From the NCBI GenBank assembly GCA_025331565.1, contig JAFREQ010000009.1, forward strand, positions 4,205,501-4,269,500: DNA of 64,000 bases, given 5' to 3'. The stretch's first letter is position 1. Each line of letters opens with the position of its first letter. Positions 40,401-49,109 of this stretch are shown one piece after another. The notes under the pieces are model-generated. The model was given only the letters and a program-made list of their open reading frames with translations, searched no databases and had not been told where the DNA came from. Source of the stretch: Holacanthus passer (lineage: Eukaryota > Chordata > Actinopteri > Pomacanthidae). The translations under genes were made by a program, and so were the position numbers.

Positions 40401-41594
40401 GACATATCTCCCGTTCTTCCTGTGGGTTGTGTGGTGACCTGATATGAAAACGCTCCACTCAGGCACAATGAACCGAGCATTAAACACAAACTTTGATGAG
40501 GCCAGATAAGGCTTTGTGTTTATTGTGATGGATTATCGAGTTGCTGCAATTTTCAAGTGTATGGAGGTTGTATTTCATGCAGTGCAAGAAGCAAGGCAGC
40601 AAATGGCTTGTCTTGCAGATAGGAATATGAACATCTATTATTTCCATTTGTACTGACTTTGCAAACAACAGTGAGGAATAACAAAGAGGAGAGAGGGCAA
40701 CCTGGATGATGGGCACCAACTTAATATCTAAGAACAGAAGAGAAATGCAGCTATTCGAGTCAGGAAAATGGAGAAAACGGCATCTTACTCATAACTCTTT
40801 TTTAATCCCTAACTATATAAATCAAATTCCCTGCTCTCGCAATTTACCACTCAGCCTTTCAACTCAATAAAGTCGACTGTGTCTGCACCCATCAGTCTCC
40901 CCTATCAGTCTGTGGGTTGGGAATCGTTGCCTTTTTAAAAATAGAGCATCATTGACCTATATATCTCAGATCTCATGAGGCAATTATTAACTTTCTTATC
41001 AAGGTTATCAGTCAGAAATGGTCGTTATCCTGCTTGATTTAGGATTTGGCAGCTCATAATTCAACTCCCCGATGTCAAGACGGTTTAATTTTTAAGACCC
41101 ACAGGTCGAATCAAAGGGAAATGTGCTTCTAGTGTTTATGCAACTGTAAAACCATAGAAAGGACAGCATAATCTGAATTTCGACTCTCTCATTTTGCCTC
41201 ATTATTTCAGACCTTGCTGAGTGGATAAGGTGGTTCAGTGTTATTTATGTAACATCTTTAGCTCTGCTTTTCTTTTTCATTTTTGTAGTGTTTTTGTTTT
41301 GAAAGGTCTTGTTTTTATCTCTGTTATTACATCAGTGTTTATTTGGCCTTGTGCAAAAAAAGAAAACACTGCCAAAGATAAGAAAAGCTACGCGCTCACA
41401 ATGTTCAAATGAAGGTTACAGAACAAAAGGCATTGTGGTCTGCGAGTGTCCTGATAGCATGTTTATGTTCACTTCAGGTCCTTTTGGAGGAGCGTCGGGA
41501 AGAAGGCGTCTTCCTGGGTGTCAGTCCTTTGTTCCAGTTGTCAGAGAACAGGCAGAAACTGCACTGCTTCATCTCACAGTACCTCTACAATTAA
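12982..41594 (+). CDS. gpat2: Glycerol-3-phosphate acyltransferase 2-like, mitochondrial, 22 coding exons
   Basis: Coding exons: 12982-13053, 14984-15094, 15433-15503, 15607-15717, 16158-16280, 18453-18552, 20243-20376, 20586-20685, 23195-23374, 24746-24844, 25887-25969, 27994-28124, 28258-28328, 28582-28742, 28896-28999, 31700-31884, 32449-32526, 33781-33903, 38208-38328, 38727-38795, 39181-39236, 41478-41594. Phases join throughout to give 799 residues; human GPAT2 is about 795. The start is the only ATG before VQEKNDG, just after an acceptor at 12949. Family marks are VGQCCHQCTP (about 48-57), ETHTRYRGWLVRR, the motif IV-like VPVGISYD (319-326), AQPFSLK, MSTSLVSSLLLYRH (a probable membrane segment near 440-460), DVAWLTEEVLFR, SDSDCEE and a CP.MLLFLC block near the C-terminus. 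GPAT2 is an outer mitochondrial membrane protein linked to piRNA biogenesis in germ cells. Motif I reads RQSIVD, so the catalytic His is Arg206. Motif II has Pro-Pro (253-254) in place of IRR, and motif III is degraded. Low or absent acyltransferase activity is therefore likely (inference). GPAM was rejected because the short N-terminus and LPP motif favour GPAT2. Confidence 0.92.
13249..14055. mobile_element. Non-autonomous TIR element in gpat2 intron 1
   Basis: The left end (13249-13292) reads GGAATACTTGCTATTTTGGG then AAATAAGC...TTATTCACT. The right end (14017-14055) is its imperfect inverse, AGTGAATAAGCTTATTTCCC then AGAATGTCGAACTACTCCT. About 800 bp lie between the ends, with no transposase frame. 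The terminal sequence matches a family I recall as common in fish untranslated regions and introns. Related ends occur at 40226-40315 and 61634-61772. The superfamily is not certain. Confidence 0.65.
13384..13415. repeat. (GT)n microsatellite
   Basis: Uninterrupted GT dinucleotides over about 32 bases, inside the TIR element of gpat2 intron 1. Confidence 0.95.
14679..14697. repeat. (TTG)n microsatellite
   Basis: Six TTG units in gpat2 intron 1, just before a dispersed repeat. Confidence 0.85.
14755..14915 (+). repeat. Dispersed repeat with AATAAACTGGCAACTG tail (copy 1)
   Basis: The stretch contains AACATTATAACCTTTATAAA, then ATTTATTTTAGGACTGTTGT and TTAGTTTCAGTTAGG, ending CCAATAAACTGGCAACTGGG. 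A second, weaker copy lies at 42760-42890 with the same order of blocks. I recognise the consensus as a frequent teleost repeat. Its mobile class is unknown to me. Confidence 0.55.
16650..17190. repeat. Inverted repeat pair in gpat2 intron 5
   Basis: The left arm (about 16655-16715) reads GGATAAGGCTGGTTAAATTC then a tail ATTGTCAACAAATCCCATGA. The right arm (about 17113-17185) carries the same blocks in reverse complement, including TCATGGGATTTGTTGACAAT and CCAGCCTTATCC. The arms are roughly 65 nt long with a 400-nt spacer. This is either a foldback element or two copies of one repeat inserted head to head. Confidence 0.75.
17695..17770 (+). repeat. SINE/L2-type 3' tail fragment
   Basis: The sequence CATTTAGCAGACACTTTAAT, continued by CCAAAGCGAC, matches the conserved 3' tail shared by several fish SINEs and L2-like LINEs (TTTAGCAGACGCTTTTATCC..AAAGCGAC). 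No pol III promoter boxes are visible upstream, so only the tail remains. Confidence 0.6.
21015..21445 (+). repeat. Dispersed teleost repeat with internal 70-bp periodicity
   Basis: Blocks of the type TCCTCTGGGGATCATGAATA, CTGTACCGAATGTCATGACA and ATCCATCCAATAGCTGCTGA GATATTTCA occur here. An earlier, more degraded copy of the last block lies near 21205-21230. The element ends GCCATCCCTAGAGCCACGCC. I recall this as a very common repeat in perch-like fishes. It lies in gpat2 intron 8. Confidence 0.6.
23468..24282. mobile_element. hAT-type non-autonomous DNA element with 8-bp TSD
   Basis: Identical 8-bp direct repeats GTTTAGAG flank the element at 23468-23475 and 24275-24282, and fit the hAT target preference nTnnnnAn. 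Inside them are imperfect terminal inverted repeats, CACAGGTTTTCACACTGTG on the left and CACAGTGTCAAACTTCTG on the right. The element body is 799 bp (23476-24274). No transposase frame was recognised, so it would depend on enzyme supplied elsewhere. It sits in gpat2 intron 9. Confidence 0.8.
27320..27380 (+). repeat. (GATA)n with CTTTATTTGTCCCC tail
   Basis: About 25 bases of imperfect GATA units are followed by TGCTTTATTTGTCCCCAACT and GGAAAATTC. This junction recurs widely in fish genomes and probably marks the 3' end of a LINE or SINE. It lies in gpat2 intron 11. Confidence 0.65.
27748..27815 (+). repeat. (CATC)n with CTATACCTGCGTATCC tail
   Basis: CATC tetranucleotides run into TTAGCTATACCTGCGTATCC and TTGAGGGTTGTGG. 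This microsatellite-plus-tail combination is typical of a frequent fish retroelement end. Confidence 0.6.
28208..28244. repeat. Imperfect (GT)n microsatellite
   Basis: GT dinucleotides interrupted by TTT triplets, directly upstream of the acceptor of the exon starting at 28258. Confidence 0.9.
30018..30485 (+). mobile_element. Tc1/mariner-like deletion derivative (copy A)
   Basis: The right end carries GCGTCCCAACTTTTTTGGAA followed by TCGGGTTTGTAC, the terminal repeat of a known teleost Tc1-like family. Inside is a plus-strand remnant of the transposase start (KME*GSPLCQT, with a stop), fused directly to TTWAQ-EHF-type sequence (ACATGGGCTCAGGAACACTT). Most of the transposase is missing. The left outer terminal repeat is truncated. 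It lies in gpat2 intron 15. Confidence 0.75.
33290..33510 (+). repeat. Dispersed teleost repeat in gpat2 intron 17
   Basis: Blocks such as AGCAGCTCAAGAACCAGATA and TTTCCCTCAAGAGTTGG match my memory of a frequent fish repeat. No coding potential is visible, and the boundaries are approximate. Confidence 0.45.
34560..34740 (+). repeat. Possible dispersed repeat with CCTGACGAAGACCTTG core
   Basis: The segment TGGATTTTTCCTGACGAAGA then CCTTGAAGATTGAAAC resembles the CCTGA.GAAGGCC....GAAAC module found near the ends of several fish retroelements. The class is unresolved. Confidence 0.35.
36205..36705 (+). mobile_element. Tc1-like deletion derivative with DDE-region remnant
   Basis: Ends are CTATATGGCCAAAAGTAGG on the left and GTTTTGGCCATGTAGG on the right, in inverse orientation. 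Inside, 36428-36483 reads WPAHSPDLNLIQHLWDDFE, the C-terminal region of Tc1 transposases (consensus WP..SPDLNPIE.LWDEL), which contains the last catalytic acidic residue position. Here that position is Gln (IQ instead of IE). The rest of the transposase is deleted. It lies in gpat2 intron 18. Confidence 0.8.
37015..37958 (-). mobile_element. Tc1/mariner-like deletion derivative (copy B)
   Basis: Long inverted terminal repeats are visible: GGGATGCTGTGTAAAACATA at the left, and ATGTTTTACACAGTGTCCTA ACTTGTTTGGAATTGGGATTG at the right. The minus strand keeps the transposase N-terminus, MERGSPLCEKLSE then TVTRNLGISASTSHNIIK, a helix-turn-helix of Tc1 type, near 37560-37675. The catalytic part is missing. 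The internal deletion differs from that in copies A and C. Confidence 0.8.
40226..40315 (-). repeat. Terminal fragment of the intron 1 TIR family
   Basis: The stretch GTTGATCTTCTCATTTAATT then AAGAAAGAGAATTAGTATAT TTCCCAAAGTATTGAACTCTTCC matches the right end of the element at 13249-14055 with many substitutions. Only one end is recognisable. Confidence 0.55.
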
Positions 41595-42006
41595 CGTGTT
41601 TAAGTGAGCAGCACGACTTGAGGCCTTGACTCGGCTTTGTTTTGTTGCAGTGTCTGACCTCATCCTCTGTTAGTGTCAGAGAAGCTTGTGTTCAGTGTTA
41701 AAAAAAAAAGACACACGCTGAGTCGGGACGCTCGTGCCTTTAGGTTAATTGCATTTTGATTTTTCAGTGATGAGACATTGATTTTAAGTTTATCTTTAGT
41801 AATAGCATTAGCATAAAGCCACAGGAGACGAGGATTATGAAGTCCCTGTAATCAGCTGTGAGGACTCTGCTCGGTGCAGCTTGTGTTTCGACCATGTTTA
41901 TGTTGTAATGAAGGCCGCAGAGATTTTCTTGGGAACCTGAACATTTGGCTTGGTTCTGCTTTTTTTTCCTCACAGGTTGATCAGTTAATCAGTGTTCATA
42001 CTTTGA

Positions 42007-42012
42007 AATAAA
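42007..42012 (+). other. gpat2: gpat2 polyadenylation signal
   Basis: An AATAAA hexamer lies about 410 bp after the gpat2 stop codon. It is the first canonical signal on this strand downstream of the stop and defines a probable 3'UTR of 41595 to about 42030. Confidence 0.55.
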
Positions 42013-42029
42013 CGAATTTGCTCATCATT

Positions 42030-43660
42030 CACTTGACACATATCAATTGAATGTACAGTTGAATTGAAGTACAGAGACAGAACTGGTTTACAGTAGTATA
42101 TAATGCTCATTTTTAGAGATATAATTTCTTGTGAACAGCTCACCACTCAGACTTGCTCTCCTCCTCAATGTAGATGTTTCTGGGCTGACTCAGACCTCAG
42201 GGGAGAGACTGTCTGTTCAAGGAAGACCTTTTGACACCATGATGCAGACAAATCAATGCCTCGCTTTGAACAGGACGTAGACCTTTTTCTGGCAAGCGTT
42301 AATATTCTGGAGTTTACAGCGGTCTGTTTGTAACAATCAAGACTCAGCATGGCTGTTTTTCATCCCTTTTAACTCGACCACAAACTAAAGCAGCAGTCGA
42401 CCATGAAACTCTACTGCCCCCCAGTGTTGAACCAAGTGTACTGATACAGCCTCAATACTTTTCACACACGCCTCAGTATAAATGGGTCTCTAAACTAAAC
42501 ACTAATTCTAAGTAGATTTTGAGTGGAAAAGTGACAGAATTTAGTAGAGGGGTGAAACAGCTCCAGAATAAATTACGAAAAATAACTGTTAAAACTGCAG
42601 AAAACATTTTGCTGGCTCTAAGATTAATTTGCATTAAATTGCATTTTAAAATTGCAGCATCAACATCCGGCACAATGCTGTTAAGCTGTTTTACATTATA
42701 CTGAGAAGTGTTTCTTATATTTTGTCCACCATGTTTATACCAATGAGAGTAGATTAAATATGCTCATTATAATCCGATGCAACACCTCTCTAAAACAGTT
42801 TCAATATAAACTGAACATTATAACCTTCATGAAAGATGAGAATATTGCAGGACTGTTTTATTAGCTCGCTAAAATTAGTTTCAGTGCTTTTATAACAGAA
42901 CACAGAAAGAAGACATCTTGTGAAAAACAATATTTTTTTCTGAAAAATCTGCCAGCAGGGGGTTAAGTGATTTGATTTTTATTATGCAAATTAACTTATT
43001 TCAATAATTTCTTTGAATATATCTGCCTTGACTCTGTCTTCACATTTAGAGAAACTTCCCATCATGTGAATTTTTGGGGCGGCTGAAAGGGAGGTAGAGC
43101 TGGTCATCAATTGTAAGGTTGGTAGTTTTTAATAGATTGAAGTGTCCTTGAGCAAGGACAATCAACCTCAAATTACTCCCCATCTACAGACAGTGTTGGG
43201 GACAAATACAATCTGCTTTAGGCAAAATAATCTGCCAAATGAATGTGATACAGTGCAATATTGAATCTAATCATTTACACTTTATTCAGTGGCTCAATGG
43301 CTAAACATAATTACCAGGTACAACAAGTCACCTCATCACTATACTGCAAAATGTAAATGGCTCCAATTAGTTTGGAGATTTGTCTAAAGGTGTCTCTGGC
43401 AGTAGCAAAAATTCAATTTCAGTGATTTCAGCAAAAAGAAAATGAGGCAAGCAGGTACCTGAACCAGAGCCAGATCGAAGTAATGATGAAGAATTTTCTC
43501 TCAGGCAAGGCAAGGGACACATTCTGAAGAAAGCACATTTTTAATTTACTTCAATGCTTCCTATTACTCGAAATTTGCAAACTTTTTATGAGAAAGTGGT
43601 TCTTTGAGTCCTCTAACAGACTAGAAAACAATTTATCACCCTGGATGTTAACACGATTAG
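42030..43660. other. Intergenic region between convergent gpat2 and fahd2
   Basis: No exon or RNA gene was recognised. The only supported item is the second copy of a dispersed repeat at 42760-42890. The gpat2 and fahd2 transcripts run towards each other from either side. Confidence 0.55.
42760..42890 (+). repeat. Dispersed repeat, copy 2 of the 14755 family
   Basis: It contains AACATTATAACCTTCATGAA, then ATATTGCAGGACTGTTTTAT and AAAATTAGTTTCAGTG, in the same order as the copy in gpat2 intron 1. Confidence 0.5.
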
Positions 43661-43668
43661 AAATACTT

Positions 43669-43674
43669 TTTATT
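43669..43674 (-). other. Candidate fahd2 polyadenylation signal
   Basis: AATAAA on the minus strand (TTTATT on plus) lies about 350 bp after the fahd2 stop. It is a plausible 3' end of that transcript. Another TTTATT lies further downstream near 43280. Confidence 0.4.
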
Positions 43675-44025
43675 TTTCACATATTGAAAAAAGTCCAGAG
43701 GTTCACAGTTTCTGTTCTCCAGGATGAGTGGGTGGCTGCTGATAGAGGGTATTTTTACAGCGAGTGATGACAGTGATTCAGTAACCGAGGTCAAACTGCA
43801 AAAACACCATGTTGAGTCACAGACGCTAATTATACTGTGTCATCTGGTAAAAACACCATGTTTTCCATAGTATCATGAATAAAACATTCACCGTGAAACA
43901 CATTTTTACACATTCCTGTCTGGTTTTCACACATTGTATTAGAAACAGAAATCAATTAAGCTTTTTGCAGATAATTCATTGTGTGCAGCTGTCGATCAGA
44001 TGTTCAGTCATGGTGGTCACAGGGT

Positions 44026-47000
44026 TTAGACCACTTTGTTGATTATAGAGCCTAATTGGTCTATCTGGCACTCCACCATGTCTCCTTTCTGAAAGAAAAA
44101 ACAGTTACACACCTTTGCTGATTTTTAAATGGAACCACTTCCTCACTATCTATTAAAATAGTGTGTTACAGATTACAGTCCCTTTAATTCTGTCCCATAG
44201 ATTATGTAGGTCATATGCAGCCATTAAATTCATTACTCTTAGTAAAGTGAAAGTAAAGCTGGAGTTGGAGGTGCAGCTACAGACCTTGTGCAAAATCAGC
44301 TCTACAGCTCTTTTTTTTAAATGTTTGTCAGTTTCACCCATGAAATCACCTTGAGAAAGACAGGTGGCTTCCTGAACACACCCACACCTGGAGGAGTGCC
44401 TGTTAGGAACACGTCTCCTGGAGTCAATGTCACAAACCTGACAGGAGGGAAAAAACACAGAGTGGAGGCCCAGATTCAGGAGCAGGAAGAAGCATGTGCT
44501 ATACTGTGGCATCAAAATTACCATGACTTATCAATGATTGTAGAAGATGAGATTTTTTTCCCCTCATGGTCATGTAATATAATTTACTGCAAAACAACAA
44601 CTTCCCCAAATGATCCTAGTGTATATACACATCCTGTGACAGGTGTCATTAGCTGCCAAGCATTATTACACAACAATACATTGTCAGCAGTAAGTCAGGC
44701 AAGGTACGGAAAGACATTTCTGTCCAACAACCTCAGATCAGAGGACGCTCCAGTTGGTCAGGGTGCTTGAGGGCAAAAGGGTGCCAGCCGTGGAGGATAA
44801 GTCTTAGTTGAAGCATGTAATTTCAGCTTCGAGTCTGTGATGAACGCAGGCCATTTGCTGGCACAGTGCTCCTTTTGTCGGTTCATTTTAAACACGATTT
44901 GATTTGCATAATTTCGTAAATGGCACACTCGGCTTGAGTTACTGAAGCAGAAAAATGCAAAAGTTTTGTATATATTCTGAAAATCTTTGTGCAGTTGAAA
45001 CACGCAATGTCGCTGTGAAGCAAATAAAACAACATCATGAGTCGTAAAGTGCACTGAGTGGACATACTTTGAGACCCAGGCGACCAGCGTCTCTGTCTTG
45101 AAGATCATCTGATCAGTGTTGCTGCTCTGGACTGTATCTCCATTAACCAGGCAGCGGATGCCCAGGTTGTGAGGATCTGGATTGGGAATGATAGAGTATC
45201 TGCAGGTTTTGAATTCTTAAAAAATATTTTCATATTCAGTTCTCCCAAAAAAGCCTTAGAAGGTATTAAAAACTTGAAAAGGTTGTGAATATTCCTTCTT
45301 GTAGGCAAGAACATGAGTTCTAATCCTTTTAATATGTGGTTGCAGGCTGTCAGGAGTCATACTGGAGTCTATAACTCATGTGAAACTGATGCAAGAGAAG
45401 TCTGTTTTCTTTTTTTTTTGTGGCGCTTCAGTCAGGCCTGGTGCAAACACTGTCACAACTGTTAGCTACAGAAGGAGCTCATTGTCTCATATTGTGCAAG
45501 GGTCAGTTTCAGAAAAAACTTTCATTAATTTATATTGATTATTTTTACATTGGTTAATCCACCATAATTTTCTGCTGCTTATGTGTTTGTTCATGTTAAC
45601 TGATTCATGAAGTTACAAACATGGGATATCAATGTCAACAAATTCATGTATGTATATTACTGACTGGTTTTCTGTCATTCTTTGATTGAAAAACTATGAT
45701 CATGAAATGATCTGTCTAAAAAAGGTTGATTGTTATTATCACTTTTCCGAGCCTGAAGGTCCACATCATTGACTCTAAGGCTTTTCTGAAATTGACTATT
45801 CTGGAGTGATATCACCACAACTGTGCCATAAATTAATCTACGTTCATTAGACACCAACCTTAAAAATCCATTTTGACTGACATTTACCAATATCATACAG
45901 CTCCAATCAGATAAATTACACTTTAACACATTTGCAGCTTGTTAACTCATAATGCCAAAGGACATAATCACAGGTAATTGCCTAATTCGCCAGTGTGACT
46001 TTAATTCCTCCTTCCTGTCTCGCTCTCCCCCTCTGTGGTGTCTCACCTTTCACAGTATCTGTGGTTACTAACGCAGGGCCGAGAGGACAGAAGCTGTCAA
46101 ACGTTTTTCCCAGCAGCCACTGCTTCCCATTGCGCTTCATCTGCCAGTCACGTGCGCTGACGTCATTAGCAACAGTGAACCCGGCCACGTAGGAGAGAGC
46201 GTCTTCCTCCTGAGCAACAAGAGGGTTGGAAATGGAGTCAGAATAGATGCTTCGCCAGAGCATCAGAGTGTCGAGGTCATGTTGTGATTCTCACCTTGAT
46301 GTGTTTTCCTCTTCTTCCGATCACAAAGGCCAACTCCACCTCCCAGTCCACCTCCTTCAGTCAGACAGAAGATGAAGCAAATACAAACTACAAGCTAATT
46401 CTAAACAGATTTTATATATTCTCGGTCTCTGTTATCTCCCTCTCCAAAACGTTTTCTTCTTGGTCTCACCTTGCTCTCTGAGGGCAGGGTGATGTCATCA
46501 TACGGACCGGTGATGGCGCTGGGGAATTTGCTGAAGATGATCGGTTCTTTGGGGATTGGGGCATTCTGCTCCAGGCAGTGGTCCCGATAGTTCATACCCA
46601 CACACACCACCTTCTCTGGGGCCAACACAGGAGACAGAAGCTGGATGGCTGAACGCTCTAACACACACTGACCGGACGACAAGGCCCTGAGGATGAGGAG
46701 GTGAAGGATTAGTTAGCAAGAGCATAAGAATGAAGATTTGGTAGGAGGTCGATTGAAGAGGAAGAAGATGATGAAGAGGAAGATAAAGTTGTTGGAACAA
46801 AGAGAAGATAAAGGAAGAAGATGCTAATTTAACAAGTCAATTTAGGAAGATGATGCTTCACCACAAAGAAGATGATGAAGATAGGAAGAAGACGATTGAT
46901 CACGAACAGGAAGGTTTTTTAATTTAGGAAGGGACGTTGATGGAGGACAGTTCAGGAACAACTTGCTGATTTGCAAACAAGATGATGATGATGAAGATCA

Positions 47001-47635
47001 TAATGTTTTATGATGAGCTGTGATTTATGGGGATGATTAAACAAGAACGGTGTTGATTCAGGAAGGTGGTGATGATTTACGATGATAATTCAAGAAGATA
47101 ATTTAGAAAGAAGATGATGAAAGATAAAAAAAAAATATTAAGGGAGGCTGTTCTGACATTAAGGTAAAAAAAAAACATGATTTGAGAAAATTATGGTAAC
47201 CGTGAAGATGACAGAAGATGAGGAGGAGGAAGACAATGATTCAGGAGGAAGAAAAGCATAATTAAGGGGGAGGAAAACCGTGATTTAGGAATTAATGCAG
47301 AGATAAAACAGACGAAGATATTTGATAGTAATATGTCTGGTTCTAAGAATGTGTTTGTGTGTTGGATACCTCTGTGCACACTCCAGACCCTTGTCTCCCA
47401 GCTCCAGCAGCTCCCTCATTGTCAAGGGCATGGAGGGGTCGAACGCCTTCAGATCCACCACCCCAAGTCCCTCACCTTGCTCCACTCCCACTCTGATGCC
47501 CCCACCATCACCACGTCTTTGAAACTGCACGAGACGCATCGCTGCACCACTCAGACCTCGCCTCTGTGGGTTTGTTGTTTGCCTTTGAGAGAGTAAACCT
47601 CTGAAGATGCAATAGGAGCGAAGAGGAAGTCTCAT
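44026..47635 (-). CDS. fahd2a: Fumarylacetoacetate hydrolase domain-containing protein 2-like, 7 coding exons
   Basis: Coding exons on the minus strand: 47635-47370, 46686-46470, 46354-46295, 46209-46047, 45176-45068, 44437-44350 and 44088-44026. They give 321 residues in continuous phase; human FAHD2A is 314. The N-terminus (MRLPLRSYCIFRGLLSQRQ) is rich in Arg without acidic residues, suggesting a mitochondrial presequence. The conserved domain starts at the second Met (residue 33, MRLVQF). FAH-family marks follow: VVCVGMNYRDHC (115-126), EPIIFSKF, EVDWEVELAFVIG (162-174) and NDVSARDWQMKRNGKQWLLG from residue 196, then LTGTPPGVGVF near the C-terminus. The metal ligands expected in this fold are Glu166, Glu168 and Asp197, all present. 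The family hydrolyses or decarboxylates oxo-acids, but the FAHD2 substrate is not settled. The start follows an acceptor-like CTCAACAG, so a non-coding exon 1 upstream is expected. FAHD1 is excluded by its shorter length and lack of this N-terminal block. Confidence 0.94.
46725..47300 (+). repeat. Purine-rich degenerate GAAGATGAT repeat in fahd2 intron
   Basis: The plus strand is strongly biased to G and A, with repeated GAAGATGATGAAGA, GGAAGAAGATGAT and GATGATGATGAAG units over more than 500 bp. On the transcribed fahd2 strand it is pyrimidine-rich. It looks like a decayed simple repeat between the first and second coding exons of fahd2. Confidence 0.7.
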
Positions 47636-48555
47636 CTGTTGAGGATAAAAGAAGTGAAGTGATGTGAGGAAGGAGAGCAGATGACAAGCAAAGAAAATAA
47701 AAAAAAACATTTCATAGAGTTCCTTTGCTGATGGTGACTTGAAGACTTTTTCTTCCCTTTTTTCACTTCCCTGTGAAATCCTTCACATGTCAAGAGACAC
47801 AATCGAAAAAGATAACAGCAATGAATCAATTAATTAAATGTAAAATAAAATAGGAAACTATAATGGGCACTTCCGTTAACAGCTTGACAGCTTCAGATGA
47901 TGTGTTTTGTCCAAAACTCCAAGATATTACATTTAAAGTTGTATAAAATAGAGCAAGGCAGCAAATCCTCGCATTTAAGGTGCTGGAAGCAGAGAAAGCT
48001 TGGCATGTTTTCCTTGATAATTTATAAGAAATTGATTACCAAAATATGTCCACGATTACAGTTCTGTCGAGTAATCGATTTACTGACTCATTTCAGCACT
48101 GGCCTGCTGTGAACTGACATGACCTTTTCTGGCTTTGGCTTTGCAGAGGCAGCTGGAAACTTGCACATAATGCGAAATAACTCAACTTCTCCTACTTTGT
48201 CTGTCTGAGGGGAAAACTCTCCAAACTCCAAATCACAACAACTGTGAGAACAAGCACCCAAACTGACTGTGCAAACGGGACAAGTACAAATTATATAACT
48301 CTGTCTGCATGCGCGCTATTATGCACAAGTCTCATTACCTGCTGTCACTTGATAGTAGAGCTGTAAATCCTGACCACGATAAGAGAAGCATGAACACAGC
48401 TGCAGTAACTTCCGCCTACCTGCAGCTCGATCTGAAGCTCTGCTGTTTAGATTTTATGTCAGATAAAATGTCTTTTCAACAGGAGTGTGACACTAACCTG
48501 CTACTGAATGTCTCCTTATTTCATGCCCTTTGGACTGTGCCTGGTTCATACTCAC
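47636..48555 (-). other. Predicted 5'UTR intron of fahd2
   Basis: On the minus strand, an excellent donor (CAGAG then GTGAGTATG) at 48555-48551 pairs with the acceptor CTCAACAG just before the ATG at 47635. Other donor-like sites (CAG then GTAATGAG near 48337) could be alternative first exons. No coding exon was seen inside. Confidence 0.4.
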
Positions 48556-49109
48556 CTCTGGTTCTGCACAGAAAACGCCAGTTTAACTACTTCCGGTTAG
48601 TTGTTGTAGTTCTTGAGGTCAGTTCTGTCAGAAGAGATAAACTGCTCAACCACAGCGAATAGTCATGATATATGGATGTATCAAGCAATAATTAATTGGC
48701 GAGTAATTAATGATTAATTACTATATTGGTTATTTAATCTTCTTAATGCTGTTTTTAGCGAGTCTTGAATCAGCCCTTGAAACTACAATTCCCGCCTGTA
48801 TCAAATGCATCTTCAAGTGCAGTCGGAATTTTAGAGCACTTGACTCAACTAGTCACCGTAAGTATGGTTAATTTTATTTTTATATATAACCATGCCCTGT
48901 GAATACTAGAGCCAAAATGAAATACTTGATATTTAAAATGACATTGTTATACCGCCTAAAGCTCTTAAAATTATAGTCGGACTCATGAGCTACGAGAAGC
49001 CCGTGAAGGCAGCAGGAGGTCATGTGATCAACCGGAGAGGAGTTGAGTGAACAATCGGCTGTCAGCTGCCTCTTTACTCTGAAGACACCGGAGGAGCAGG
49101 AGGATCAAA
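48556..49109. promoter_or_regulatory. Divergent promoter region of fahd2 and the M17 peptidase
   Basis: About 450-550 bp separate the predicted first exon of fahd2 (minus) from the start codon of the M17 aminopeptidase (plus). An ETS-type site ACTTCCGG lies at 48589-48596, at or just upstream of the fahd2 first exon. An M-box TCATGTGA lies at 49020-49027, close to the expected M17 transcription start. There is no TATA box at a convincing position. Start sites are inferred, not observed. Confidence 0.45.

Noticed and set aside
12982..41594. Assignment as gpam (GPAT1)
   Set aside because: Short N-terminus, LPP in motif II, the CQSS block and total length of 799 fit GPAT2 better than the longer GPAT1.
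44321..44770. Plus-strand open frame of 149 codons
   Set aside because: It is largely the antisense of the fahd2 exon at 44350-44437; the real gene on the minus strand explains the openness.
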